A DNA stretch of 64,000 nt, taken from the NCBI RefSeq assembly GCF_017114915.1, contig NZ_JAAUOE010000014.1, positions 42,893-106,892 on the forward strand, written 5' to 3'. Below the pieces are notes generated by a model, which was not told where the DNA came from, ran no database searches, and saw nothing but the letters and a program-made list of their open reading frames with translations. This document shows positions 1 through 9,228 of the stretch, piece after piece. Numbering within the stretch: position 1 is the stretch's first letter; each line of letters opens with the position of its first letter. The translations under genes and the position numbers were made by a program. The stretch is from Pseudomonas frederiksbergensis (lineage in GTDB: Bacteria; Pseudomonadota; Gammaproteobacteria; Pseudomonadales; Pseudomonadaceae).

Positions 1-18
1 GAGGCCGGTACAAGCACC

Positions 19-924
19 TCAAACTTTGGCCGGATACTCCCGATGCATCTGCCCCAACAACGCATCCTTGTCATTCCACAACTGATTGATCCACCCCTGA
101 AACTCCAGGCGATACACCCCATCCTGCTCGTAGTTCTTGCCAATAAACTGCGGTGGAATCTTCAGTTCCTGAAAGTGCACCACGACATCTTTCACTTTGC
201 CGCAGAGCAAATCCCAATAACCCGGACGCCCGGCCGGATAGTGAATGGTCACGTTGACGATGGCTTCCAACTGGTCGCCCATGGCATCCAGCACGAACGC
301 AATACCGCCCGCTTTCGGCTTGAGCAGGTAGCGGAACGGTGAGCCTTGTTGGGCGTGTTTGCCCTCGGTGAAGCGCGTGCCTTCGACGAAGTTGAAAATC
401 CCCACCGGGTTATCGCGGAACGTGTCGCAGGTCTTGCGGGTGGTCTCCAGGTCTTTGCCTTTCTTCTCGGGATGCTTTTCCAGATAGGCCTTGGAGTAGC
501 GCTTCATGAACGGAAAACCCAGCGCCCACCACGCCAGACCAATCACCGGCACCCAGATCAGTTCCTGTTTGAGGAAGAACTTCAGCGGGCGGATGCGACG
601 GTTGAGCACGTACTGCAACACCATGATGTCGACCCAGCTCTGGTGGTTACTGGTGATCAGATAGGAGTGCCGATAGTCGAGGTCTTGCAAACCGCTGAGG
701 TGCCAGCGAGTGCGGCCAACCAGATTCATCCAGCCTTTGTTGTTACTGATCCACGCTTCGTGGGTATGGCTCATCAGCCAGCGCGCGAAACGTTGGGTGA
801 GGGCGAACGGCAACACTTTGAACAGTGCCACACAGAACAGAAACGAGCAGAGCAGAATCGTATTCAGCGCCAACAGCAGCGAGGCGATTACGCCGCGTAC
901 GGGTGCAGGGAGAAAATCCAGCAT
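19..924 (-). CDS. Membrane 1-acylglycerol-3-phosphate acyltransferase (PlsC/YihG-like)
   Basis: A 301-residue inner-membrane acyltransferase, expected to transfer a fatty acyl chain to a lysophospholipid. A hydrophobic segment at about residues 11-35 should anchor it. The NHQSWVD stretch at 93-99 is the NHx4D catalytic motif, and FVEGTR at 179-184 is the substrate-binding motif of PlsC-type enzymes. A second hydrophobic stretch around 122-138 precedes a basic region. The length and the long C-terminal part fit the YihG subfamily better than short PlsC. The start abuts the stop of pta, so the two are probably cotranscribed. The exact acceptor lipid cannot be read from sequence. Confidence 0.85.
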   Translation of the reverse strand: MLDFLPAPVRGVIASLLLALNTILLCSFLFCVALFKVLPFALTQRFARWLMSHTHEAWISNNKGWMNLVGRTRWHLSGLQDLDYRHSYLITSNHQSWVDIMVLQYVLNRRIRPLKFFLKQELIWVPVIGLAWWALGFPFMKRYSKAYLEKHPEKKGKDLETTRKTCDTFRDNPVGIFNFVEGTRFTEGKHAQQGSPFRYLLKPKAGGIAFVLDAMGDQLEAIVNVTIHYPAGRPGYWDLLCGKVKDVVVHFQELKIPPQFIGKNYEQDGVYRLEFQGWINQLWNDKDALLGQMHREYPAKV

Positions 925-3024
925 TTAAACATCCATGGGTCGGTTGGCCGCTTGAATCGCGGTCAACGCGATGGTGTAGACAATGTCGTCGACCTGCGCG
1001 CCGCGCGGCAGGTCGTTCACCGGTTTGCGCAGGCCTTGCAGCATCGGCCCGAGGCTGACGCAGTCGGCGCTGCGTTGCACGGCTTTGTGGGTGGTGTTGC
1101 CGGTGTTCAGGTCGGGGAACACGAACACCGTGGCGCGACCGGCCACCTGACTGTTCGGCGCCAGTTGCCGGGCCACGGTTTCGTTGGCGGCGGCGTCGTA
1201 CTGCAACGGACCGTCGATCAACAGTGAATTTTGCTGTTCATGGGCGAGCAAGGTGGCCTCGCGAACCTTCTCGACTTCTTCGCCGCTGGCCGACTCACCG
1301 CTGGAGTAGCTGAGCATCGCCACCCGTGGAGTAATGCCGAACGCCGCTGCCGAATCGGCGCTTTGCAAGGCGATCTCGGCCAGTTCGCTGGCGCTCGGAT
1401 GCGGGTTCATCACGCAGTCGCCATAGACCAGCACCTCTTCGGGAAACAGCATGAAGAACACCGACGACACCAGGGTGCAGCCCGGCGCCGTTTTAATAAG
1501 CTGCAGGGCCGGGCGGATGGTGTTGGCCGTGGAGTGAATGACCCCGGACACCAGCCCGTCGACTTCATCCAGCGCCAGCATCATGGTGCCGATCACCACG
1601 GTGTCTTCCAGTTGCTGCTCGGCCATCGGCGCGTTGAGGCTTTTAGTCTTGCGCAGCGCGACCATTGGCTCGACGTAACGCTCACGAATCAGGTCCGGGT
1701 CGAGGATTTCCAGCCCTGGCGGCAACTCGATGCCCTGGGCGCGGGCGACGGCTTCGACGTCCGCCGGTTTGGCCAGCAACACGCAACGGGCGATGCCCCG
1801 CGCCTGGCAGATGGCGGCGGCCTGCACGGTCAACGGTTCGCTGCCTTCGGGCAATACGATGCGCTTGTTGGCAGCCTGGGCGCGCTGGATCAGTTGATAG
1901 CGGAATACTGCTGGCGACAGGCGCATTTCCCGTGGCGTACCGCAGCGCTGGTGCAGCCAGTTGGCGTCCAGGTGGCCGGCGACGAAGTCGGTAATGATCT
2001 CCGCGCGTTCGCGATCGTCGATCGGGATTTCCTTGTTCAAACCGTTCAATTGGTTGGCGGTGTCGTAGGAGCCGGTGCTCACCGACAACACCGGCAGGCC
2101 GGCCTGCAAGGCGCCTCGGCACAGCTCCATGATGCGCGGGTCGGGCAGGGTGTCGCTGGTCAGCAACAGGCCGGCCAGGGGCACGCCGTTTATCGCCGCG
2201 AGGCTGACCGCGAGGATGATGTCGTCGCGATCGCCAGGGGTCACCACCAGCACGCCGGGCTTGAGCAGCTCCACGGTGTTGCGCATGGTGCGGGCGCAGA
2301 TGATGATATTGGTCATGCGCCGGGTTTCGTAGTCGCCGGCGTTGAGCACCTGAGCGCCCATCAGATCGGCCACGTCGCGGGTGCGTGGCGCATTCAGTTC
2401 GGGCTGAAAGGGGATGCAGCCGAGCAGGCGGAAGTCGCCACTGCGCAGCAACGGCGAGTGCTCCTTCAAACGCGAGGCGAAGGCGTCCATGCTTTCGTCG
2501 GTCTTGACCTTGTTGAGGATCACGCCCAGCACTTTCGGGTCTTTCGGCCCACCGAACAACTGCGCCTGCAATTCCACCCGACCGGACAATTCGGTCAGCA
2601 CTTCGTTTTCCGGTGCCGAAACCAGAATCACCTCGGCATCGAGGCTCTTGGCCAAATGCAAATTGACCCGCGCCGCGTAACTGGCGCTGCGGGTCGGGAC
2701 CATGCCTTCGACGATCAGCACGTCCTTGCCGACAGCGGCTTGCTGATACAGGGTGATGATTTCTTCGAGCAGTTCGTCCAGCTGGCCGTCGCCGAGCATC
2801 CGCTCGACGTGGGCCAGGCCAAGCGGCTGAGGCGGTTTCAAGCCGTGGGTGCGGGCCACCAGTTCAGTGGAGCGTTCAGGGCCTGTGTCGCCCGGGTGCG
2901 GCTGGGCAATCGGTTTGAAAAAGCCGACTTTCAGGCCGGCCCGCTCAAGGGTGCGCACCAGCCCGAGGCTGATGGAGGTCAGACCCACACCAAAATCGGT
3001 GGGCGCGATAAAAAAAGTTTGCAT
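925..3024 (-). CDS. pta: Phosphate acetyltransferase (long form)
   Basis: A 699-residue phosphotransacetylase interconverting acetyl-CoA and acetyl phosphate. The N-terminal 200 residues form a BioD-like P-loop-type domain (start MQTFFIAPTDFGVG), the middle is a DRTGG domain, and the C-terminal 330 residues are the PTA_PTB catalytic domain with conserved stretches such as SGVIHSTANTIRPALQ and YSSGESASGEEV. Length matches the three-domain proteobacterial enzyme. It directly precedes the acyltransferase. In P. aeruginosa acetate kinase is the neighbour, as I recall; no ackA is present here, the slot towards slyD being filled by a DUF3565 gene. Confidence 0.95.
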   Translation of the reverse strand: MQTFFIAPTDFGVGLTSISLGLVRTLERAGLKVGFFKPIAQPHPGDTGPERSTELVARTHGLKPPQPLGLAHVERMLGDGQLDELLEEIITLYQQAAVGKDVLIVEGMVPTRSASYAARVNLHLAKSLDAEVILVSAPENEVLTELSGRVELQAQLFGGPKDPKVLGVILNKVKTDESMDAFASRLKEHSPLLRSGDFRLLGCIPFQPELNAPRTRDVADLMGAQVLNAGDYETRRMTNIIICARTMRNTVELLKPGVLVVTPGDRDDIILAVSLAAINGVPLAGLLLTSDTLPDPRIMELCRGALQAGLPVLSVSTGSYDTANQLNGLNKEIPIDDRERAEIITDFVAGHLDANWLHQRCGTPREMRLSPAVFRYQLIQRAQAANKRIVLPEGSEPLTVQAAAICQARGIARCVLLAKPADVEAVARAQGIELPPGLEILDPDLIRERYVEPMVALRKTKSLNAPMAEQQLEDTVVIGTMMLALDEVDGLVSGVIHSTANTIRPALQLIKTAPGCTLVSSVFFMLFPEEVLVYGDCVMNPHPSASELAEIALQSADSAAAFGITPRVAMLSYSSGESASGEEVEKVREATLLAHEQQNSLLIDGPLQYDAAANETVARQLAPNSQVAGRATVFVFPDLNTGNTTHKAVQRSADCVSLGPMLQGLRKPVNDLPRGAQVDDIVYTIALTAIQAANRPMDV

Positions 3025-3083
3025 GCGGATTCTCTAAGGGAGCAGGCAATGGTGAACGCCTATGGTTGGCGGTCTACCGATAT

Positions 3084-3392
3084 TCAGTGGTCAAGGTTAT
3101 CGCTAACCGAGCCCTGTGCGCACCAACCGCAATCAAAGGGCTGGCCTATTTTTTCATGGCGCCGCAAAGGGTCCAGCACCCAGGCCCGGGATTGCCACGG
3201 TGGTTGGTGCCGCAGGTGTTGGGTATGGCCGCAGGACAGCTCGGCCACCCAGTGCCCATCCTCGTCCTGATGGAAACCTGTGATGGTCGAGGCTTTCGTC
3301 GCGACCCGTCTGTCCGGGTTGTGTTCGCTTTCGGGCGATTGCTTCGCTAAACTTGGACATTCATCTTTCTTATGCAAAAGGTCTCGCCCCAT
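3084..3392 (-). CDS. DUF3565 domain protein
   Basis: A small protein of about 102 residues. The C-terminal half has the DUF3565 hallmark of conserved tryptophans, histidines and cysteines: WVAELSCGHTQHLRHQPPW followed by GQPFDCGWC. A Cys/His pattern like this suggests metal binding, but the function of the family is unknown. The start is uncertain: the only ATG codons in frame are at 3392 and 3422, and the one at 3392 overlaps the slyD start codon head to head (shared CATG). A downstream TTG is possible. It lies between pta and slyD and may be transcribed with pta. Confidence 0.65.
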   Translation of the reverse strand: MGRDLLHKKDECPSLAKQSPESEHNPDRRVATKASTITGFHQDEDGHWVAELSCGHTQHLRHQPPWQSRAWVLDPLRRHEKIGQPFDCGWCAQGSVSDNLDH

Positions 3393-3876
3393 GCTGATCG
3401 CCGCCAATAAGGCTGTCTCCATCGACTATACCCTGACCAACGACGCTGGTGAGGTCATCGACAGCTCCGCCGGCGGCGCGCCGCTGGTCTACCTGCAAGG
3501 CGCAGGTAACATCATCCCGGGCCTGGAAAGGGCACTGGAAGGCAAAGCAGTCGGTGACGAACTGACTGTCGCCGTAGAACCTGAAGATGCCTACGGCGAA
3601 TACGCCGCCGAACTGGTCAGCACCCTGAGCCGCAGCATGTTCGAAGGCGTCGACGAACTGGAAGTGGGCATGCAGTTCCACGCTTCCGCTCCGGATGGCC
3701 AGATGCAGATCGTCACCATTCGCGATCTGGACGGCGACGATGTCACCGTCGACGGCAACCACCCGTTGGCCGGTCAGCGCCTGAATTTCCAGGTCAAGAT
3801 CGTTGCCATCCGTGATGCCAGCCAGGAAGAAATCGCTCATGGTCACGTCCATGGCGAAGGTGGCCATCACCACTGA
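3391..3876 (+). CDS. slyD: FKBP-type peptidyl-prolyl isomerase SlyD
   Basis: A 161-residue cytoplasmic prolyl isomerase and metallochaperone. The FKBP half begins MLIAANKAVSIDYTL, with the DSSAGGAPLVYLQGAGNIIPG region forming the active-site surface, interrupted by the insert-in-flap chaperone domain at about residues 70-130. A short histidine-rich tail (GHVHGEGGHHH) replaces the long metal-binding tail of E. coli SlyD. The ATG is preceded by AAAGG at suitable distance. The promoter must lie inside the 5' end of the opposing DUF3565 gene. A strong terminator follows. Confidence 0.93.
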   Translation: MLIAANKAVSIDYTLTNDAGEVIDSSAGGAPLVYLQGAGNIIPGLERALEGKAVGDELTVAVEPEDAYGEYAAELVSTLSRSMFEGVDELEVGMQFHASAPDGQMQIVTIRDLDGDDVTVDGNHPLAGQRLNFQVKIVAIRDASQEEIAHGHVHGEGGHHH

Positions 3877-3906
3877 TTTTCTGCGCTAAGCTTTCGAGAG
3901 CTGGAG

Positions 3907-3927
3907 AGGCGCCCGAGGGCGCCTTTT
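3907..3927 (+). terminator. Rho-independent terminator of slyD
   Basis: AGGCGCC and GGCGCCT form a perfect 7-bp stem around a 4-nt loop, followed by TTTTT. It starts 30 nt after the slyD stop codon. Confidence 0.85.
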
Positions 3928-4000
3928 TAGTCCGCGGCTGTCCTCCGGTGGCACCGCCAAGTGGCTGTTTTGAGAAGAACACAGGAATTTGGAGTTCGTC

Positions 4001-4483
4001 ATGAGTGCTTTTCACGACCTTAAACTGACAGCCCTGGATGGTCAGGAGCTACCTCTGGCGCCCTTCAAGGGGCGTGTCGTGCTGGTGGTCAACGTCGCCT
4101 CCAAATGTGGTTTGACCCCACAATACGCGGCGCTGGAAAACCTCTACCAGCAATACAAGGACAAGGGTTTCAGTGTGCTGGGCTTGCCGTGCAACCAGTT
4201 TGCCGGGCAGGAACCGGGCACCGAACAGGAGATCCAGGCGTTCTGCAGCCTCAACTATGGCGTGACCTTTCCGTTGTCCAGCAAGCTGGAAGTCAACGGT
4301 CATGATCGTCATCAGCTGTACCGCCTTCTGGCGGGCGAGGGCGCGGAATTCCCGGGCGATATCACCTGGAACTTCGAAAAATTCCTGCTGGGCAAGGACG
4401 GTCGCGTATTGGCGCGGTTCTCGCCGCGTACGGCGCCGGATGATCCTTCTGTCGTCCAGGCTATCGAAAAAGCGTTGAGCTGA
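4001..4483 (+). CDS. Glutathione peroxidase (Cys type)
   Basis: A 160-residue thiol peroxidase of the GPx family that reduces hydroperoxides in the cytoplasm, probably with thioredoxin or glutathione as reductant. The peroxidatic cysteine lies in NVASKCGLTPQY, in place of selenocysteine. LGLPCNQFAGQEPG supplies the conserved Gln and second Cys, and WNFEKFLLGKDG gives the catalytic Trp-Asn. The ATG at 4001 has GGAG eight bases upstream; a TTG 12 nt earlier is in frame but lacks a site. It stands alone between a terminator and a REP hairpin. Confidence 0.92.
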   Translation: MSAFHDLKLTALDGQELPLAPFKGRVVLVVNVASKCGLTPQYAALENLYQQYKDKGFSVLGLPCNQFAGQEPGTEQEIQAFCSLNYGVTFPLSSKLEVNGHDRHQLYRLLAGEGAEFPGDITWNFEKFLLGKDGRVLARFSPRTAPDDPSVVQAIEKALS

Positions 4484-4491
4484 TATCCCCT

Positions 4492-4583
4492 TGTAGGAGC
4501 GAGGCTTGCCCGCGAAGGCGTCATGTCAGTCGACATCATTGCTGACTGACATGACGCCTTCGCGGGCAAGCCTCGCTCCTACA
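4492..4583. repeat. REP pair with perfect 40-bp inverted arms
   Basis: Positions 4492-4531 and 4544-4583 are exact reverse complements (40 of 40) around a 12-nt loop. The outer part carries the Pseudomonas REP core (TGTAGGAGCGAGGCTTGCCC). It lies just after the glutathione peroxidase stop and could act as a terminator or mRNA stabiliser. Confidence 0.9.
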
Positions 4584-4691
4584 ATCCGTTCTGTCTTTTG
4601 ACTCTTAATCACCCAAATCAATAGTGCTGTTCAAGGCTGGATACTCTCCATATTATCGGCGTCATAAAGTCTATGTCCCGTGGAGCGTCCC

Positions 4692-5795
4692 ATGCCTGTC
4701 AAAGCCCTGTTCAAGCCTTTTCACCTCGGCGCTCTCGAACTGCCGACCCGCGTCGTCATGGCACCGATGACCCGCTCGTTTTCGCCGGGCGGCGTGCCCA
4801 ATTCCAAAGTGATCGAATACTACCGTCGTCGCGCCGCCGCCGGTGTTGGCCTGATCATCACCGAAGGCACCACCGTCGGTCACAAGGCCTCCAACGGCTA
4901 CCCGAACGTGCCGCACTTCTACGGTGAAGCCGCATTGGCTGGCTGGAAGAAAGTTGTCGACGCGGTGCATGCCGAGGGTGGCAAGATCGTTCCGCAACTG
5001 TGGCATGTGGGCAGCGTTCGTCGTATCGGCACCGAGCCGGATGCCAGCGTGCCGGGTTACGGTCCGTCGGAAAAGTTGAAGGACGGTCAGGTCGTGGTTC
5101 ACGGCATGACCCGACAGGATATCCAGGACGTGATCGCCGCGTTCGCCCAGGCGGCCAAAGACGCCCGGAGCATCGGCATGGACGGCGTGGAAATCCACGG
5201 TGCCCACGGTTATCTGGTGGATCAGTTCTTCTGGGAAGGCAGCAACCAGCGCACCGACGAATACGGTGGCAGCCTGGCCAACCGTTCGCGCTTCGCCATC
5301 GAATTGATTCAGGCGGTACGTGCAGCGGTCGGAGAGGGATTCCCGATCATCTTCCGGTTCTCCCAGTGGAAGCAGCAGGACTACACCGCGCGTCTGGTGC
5401 AGACACCGGAGGCGTTGGGCGAATTCCTCAAGCCGTTGTCCGACGCCGGCGTGGACATTTTCCACTGCTCGACGCGGCGTTTCTGGGAGCCGGAGTTCGA
5501 CGGTTCCGAACTGAACCTGGCCGGCTGGACCCGCAAGCTCACCGGCAAGCCGACCATCACCGTCGGCAGCGTCGGCCTGGATGGCGAGTTCCTGCAATTC
5601 ATGGTCAACACCGACAAGATCGCGCAGCCGGCCAGCCTGGAAAAACTGCTGGAGCGGTTGAATAACGATGAGTTCGATCTGGTGGCGGTGGGTCGTGCAT
5701 TGCTGGTGGACCCGGACTGGGCGCACAAAGTGCGCGACGGTCGTGAGCAGGACATTTTGCCGTTCAGCCGTGAGGCGTTGATGACGCTGGTTTAA
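4692..5795 (+). CDS. Old Yellow Enzyme family NADH:flavin oxidoreductase (ene-reductase)
   Basis: A 367-residue FMN-dependent TIM-barrel reductase expected to reduce activated C=C bonds or nitro groups with NAD(P)H. Family motifs are VMAPMTRSFSPGG near the N-terminus, PQLWHVG at about 100, HGAHGYLVDQFFW carrying the His pair that binds substrate, and NQRTDEYGGSLANRSRF. The C-terminal DLVAVGRALLVDPDW binds FMN phosphate. ATG at 4692 is preceded by TGGAG; an in-frame GTG at 4680 is less likely. It stands alone and ends one base before a REP element. The physiological substrate is unknown. Confidence 0.92.
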   Translation: MPVKALFKPFHLGALELPTRVVMAPMTRSFSPGGVPNSKVIEYYRRRAAAGVGLIITEGTTVGHKASNGYPNVPHFYGEAALAGWKKVVDAVHAEGGKIVPQLWHVGSVRRIGTEPDASVPGYGPSEKLKDGQVVVHGMTRQDIQDVIAAFAQAAKDARSIGMDGVEIHGAHGYLVDQFFWEGSNQRTDEYGGSLANRSRFAIELIQAVRAAVGEGFPIIFRFSQWKQQDYTARLVQTPEALGEFLKPLSDAGVDIFHCSTRRFWEPEFDGSELNLAGWTRKLTGKPTITVGSVGLDGEFLQFMVNTDKIAQPASLEKLLERLNNDEFDLVAVGRALLVDPDWAHKVRDGREQDILPFSREALMTLV

Positions 5796-5796
5796 T

Positions 5797-5928
5797 GTGG
5801 CGAGGGGGCTTGCCCCCGTTGGGCCGCGAAGCGGCCCCTGACCCTGGCAACTCATTTCTACCAGGCACACCGCAGTACCCGGATTTACGACTGCTCTGCA
5901 GCCGAACGGGGGCAAGCCCCCTCGCCAC
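5797..5928. repeat. REP pair (second variant)
   Basis: GTGGCGAGGGGGCTTGCCCC at 5797 recurs inverted, ending in CCCCCTCGCCAC at 5928. About 90 nt with a small inner palindrome (GGGCCGCGAAGCGGCCC) lie between them. The right copy overlaps the 3' end of the minus-strand glycosyltransferase gene. Confidence 0.88.
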
Positions 5929-7072
5929 GAGGATCGTGGCAAGCCCCCCGCAACTGCCCCTCGAACTGCTCGATAATCGCCGCCCAGCCCTGACGGCTTG
6001 CATGCTGACGGGCATTGAGCCGCACGCAGCGCAAGGTTTCGCGTTCCTCCAGCAGCCAACGTGCCGCATCGCAAAACGCCTGTTCATCCCCGGGCATGGC
6101 CAGTACGCCGTTGTAGCCATGGCGAATATGCTGAGCCGCCGCGGCCTGATCGTACGCCACCACCCCCAATCCCGAGGCCAATGCTTCAAGCACCACATTG
6201 CCAAAGGTTTCGGTCAGGCTCGGAAACAGAAACACATCCCCCGACGCATAGTGACTGGCCAGGGCTTCGCCGCGTTGGGAACCGCAGAAAATCGCCTCGG
6301 GCAGGGCCTTCTCCAGCTCCGATCGTTGCGGGCCGTCACCGACCACAATCAATTTCATGTTGCGCTGTGGATAAGTCGTTTTCAGTGTGTCGAAACTGCG
6401 CTTGAGCAAGCCTAGATTTTTTTCTGTAGCCAAGCGTCCTACGTGGATGAAGGCAATGTCATCCTCGGCCAGTCCCCATTGCTCACGCAGCGGCTTCAGC
6501 CGTTTGGCCGGATGAAACAACTGGCTGTCGACGCCGCGAGAGAGCAACGCCAGGCGCTCGAAACTGCGACGCTCCAGTTCCAGTCGCTGGCTGGCGCTGG
6601 GCACCAGGGTCAGGGTTGAGCGATTGTGAAACCAGCGCAAGTAGTGGGTCAGCAAGCGCGTCAGCAACCCGAGCCCATACTGGCTGGAGTACTGCTGAAA
6701 ATTGGTATGAAAACCGCTGACCACCGAAATCCCCAGACGCCGCGCCGCGCGTAACGCCGACAACCCCAGCGGCCCTTCGGTGGCGATGTACAACACGTCC
6801 GGGCGATGACGCTTCCAGCGCCGCAGCAGCTTGTGCATCGACGACTGACCCCATTGCAAGCCGGGATAACCCGGCAGCGGCCAGCCCCGACACAGCAGCA
6901 ACTCATCGTTACTGCCCATGACTGGGTCGCCGCCCTGACGTGGCCGTATCAACTCCACCTGATGTCCACGCGCGCGCAAACCGTCGAACAAGCGGCCAAG
7001 GGTATTGGCCACGCCGTTGATTTCCGGTGGGAAGGTTTCGGTGATCAGAGTGATATGCAGAGCTGTCGTCAT
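5885..7072 (-). CDS. GT4-type glycosyltransferase (alpha-mannosyltransferase-like)
   Basis: A 395-residue GT-B fold glycosyltransferase. The N-terminal Rossmann domain begins ITLITETFPPEINGVANTLG, a signature of the mannosyltransferase-like group that acts on lipids or glycans. The C-terminal domain has VGRLATEKNLGLL and the donor-binding FPSLTETFGNVVLEALASG, with the E-x7-E pattern. The ATG at 7072 has GAGG at good distance; earlier starts lack one. The last 14 or so residues (from DPRGEGACP to the stop) are encoded by the REP element, so the C-terminus was probably changed by repeat insertion. Acceptor unknown. Confidence 0.87.
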   Translation of the reverse strand: MTTALHITLITETFPPEINGVANTLGRLFDGLRARGHQVELIRPRQGGDPVMGSNDELLLCRGWPLPGYPGLQWGQSSMHKLLRRWKRHRPDVLYIATEGPLGLSALRAARRLGISVVSGFHTNFQQYSSQYGLGLLTRLLTHYLRWFHNRSTLTLVPSASQRLELERRSFERLALLSRGVDSQLFHPAKRLKPLREQWGLAEDDIAFIHVGRLATEKNLGLLKRSFDTLKTTYPQRNMKLIVVGDGPQRSELEKALPEAIFCGSQRGEALASHYASGDVFLFPSLTETFGNVVLEALASGLGVVAYDQAAAAQHIRHGYNGVLAMPGDEQAFCDAARWLLEERETLRCVRLNARQHASRQGWAAIIEQFEGQLRGACHDPRGEGACPRSAAEQS

Positions 7073-7136
7073 GACCTCAGTGTCGGCTGAGGCCATGTCG
7101 TCATTGTGACGGTTGAAAGACGGATTTGTGACGCGG

Positions 7137-7892
7137 TTAACGGCGCTCTGCCACCAGATTCTCCGCCCCACGCTCACGCACCCAAAACAACGTCGCACCG
7201 GCCACGGCCGCCGGCATCATCAGGATGTTGACCACCGGAATCATCAGTACCAGATACACCATCGCGCCGAAGCTCATGCTCTGCCAGCGTTTCTGCCGCA
7301 GCCAGGCGAGCATCTCGTTCCACCCAAGCTTGTGGTTGTCTGCCGGGTAGTCGATGTACTGGATCGCCATCATCCACACCCCGAACAGCAGCCACAGCGG
7401 CGCGGCGATGATGTTGACCACCGGGATGAACGACAGGATGAACAGCCCGATGGCCCTTGGCAGGAAGTAACCGAGCTTGCGCATTTCCCGGGCCAGGGTG
7501 CGGGGGATCATGGCGATCAGTTCGCCCCAGCTGAAGGCCGGGAAGTCGTCGGTGCCGCGCACCACCACTTCGACTTTCTCCGCCAGGAAGCCGTTGAACG
7601 GCGCGGCGATGACGTTGGCGAGCATCGTGAAGGTAAAGAACACCATCAGCACCACCAGCACCACGAACAGTGGCCAGAGGATGTAGCTGAGAAAACTCAG
7701 CCAATCGGGCAGGGACGGCATCAGCGTATCGACCCACAGGCTGAACTGATGGCCGGCCAGATAGATCAATCCGACGAACAGCACCAGATTGATTGCCAGC
7801 GGCAACAACACGAACAGACGCAGGCCGGGACTCAGGATCAGTTTGAGGCCTTCGCGCAGGTATTGCGGGCCGGACAGAACAGGGGCGGGCAT
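7137..7892 (-). CDS. cysZ: Sulfate transporter CysZ (EI24 family)
   Basis: A 251-residue inner-membrane protein mediating sulfate uptake for cysteine synthesis. It begins with the family pattern [19 protein letters not shown], then hydrophobic segments near residues 25-45, 68-95, 145-170 and 205-235. The conserved [17 protein letters not shown] and [17 protein letters not shown] regions are typical CysZ. It is divergent from trxB and shares that intergenic region. The short gap to the downstream glycosyltransferase (64 nt) allows cotranscription. Confidence 0.9.
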   Translation of the reverse strand: MPAPVLSGPQYLREGLKLILSPGLRLFVLLPLAINLVLFVGLIYLAGHQFSLWVDTLMPSLPDWLSFLSYILWPLFVVLVVLMVFFTFTMLANVIAAPFNGFLAEKVEVVVRGTDDFPAFSWGELIAMIPRTLAREMRKLGYFLPRAIGLFILSFIPVVNIIAAPLWLLFGVWMMAIQYIDYPADNHKLGWNEMLAWLRQKRWQSMSFGAMVYLVLMIPVVNILMMPAAVAGATLFWVRERGAENLVAERR

Positions 7893-9169
<1,277 letters not shown>

Positions 9170-9182
9170 TTGCGTAGAAAAC

Positions 9183-9209
9183 AAAAAACCGGCCTTGGCC
9201 GGTTTTTTT
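9183..9209 (+). terminator. Terminator after trxB, probably bidirectional
   Basis: ACCGGCC-TT-GGCCGGT is a perfect stem flanked by A6 on the left and T7 on the right. It can stop both trxB and the convergent aminotransferase gene. Confidence 0.88.
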
Positions 9210-9228
9210 GTGGGCAGACGATTCGGCC

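Noticed and set aside
1231..3270. 679-codon plus-strand open frame opposite pta
   Set aside because: It is the antisense of a clear pta gene in high-GC DNA, with Gln/His/Arg-rich low-complexity composition and no family features.
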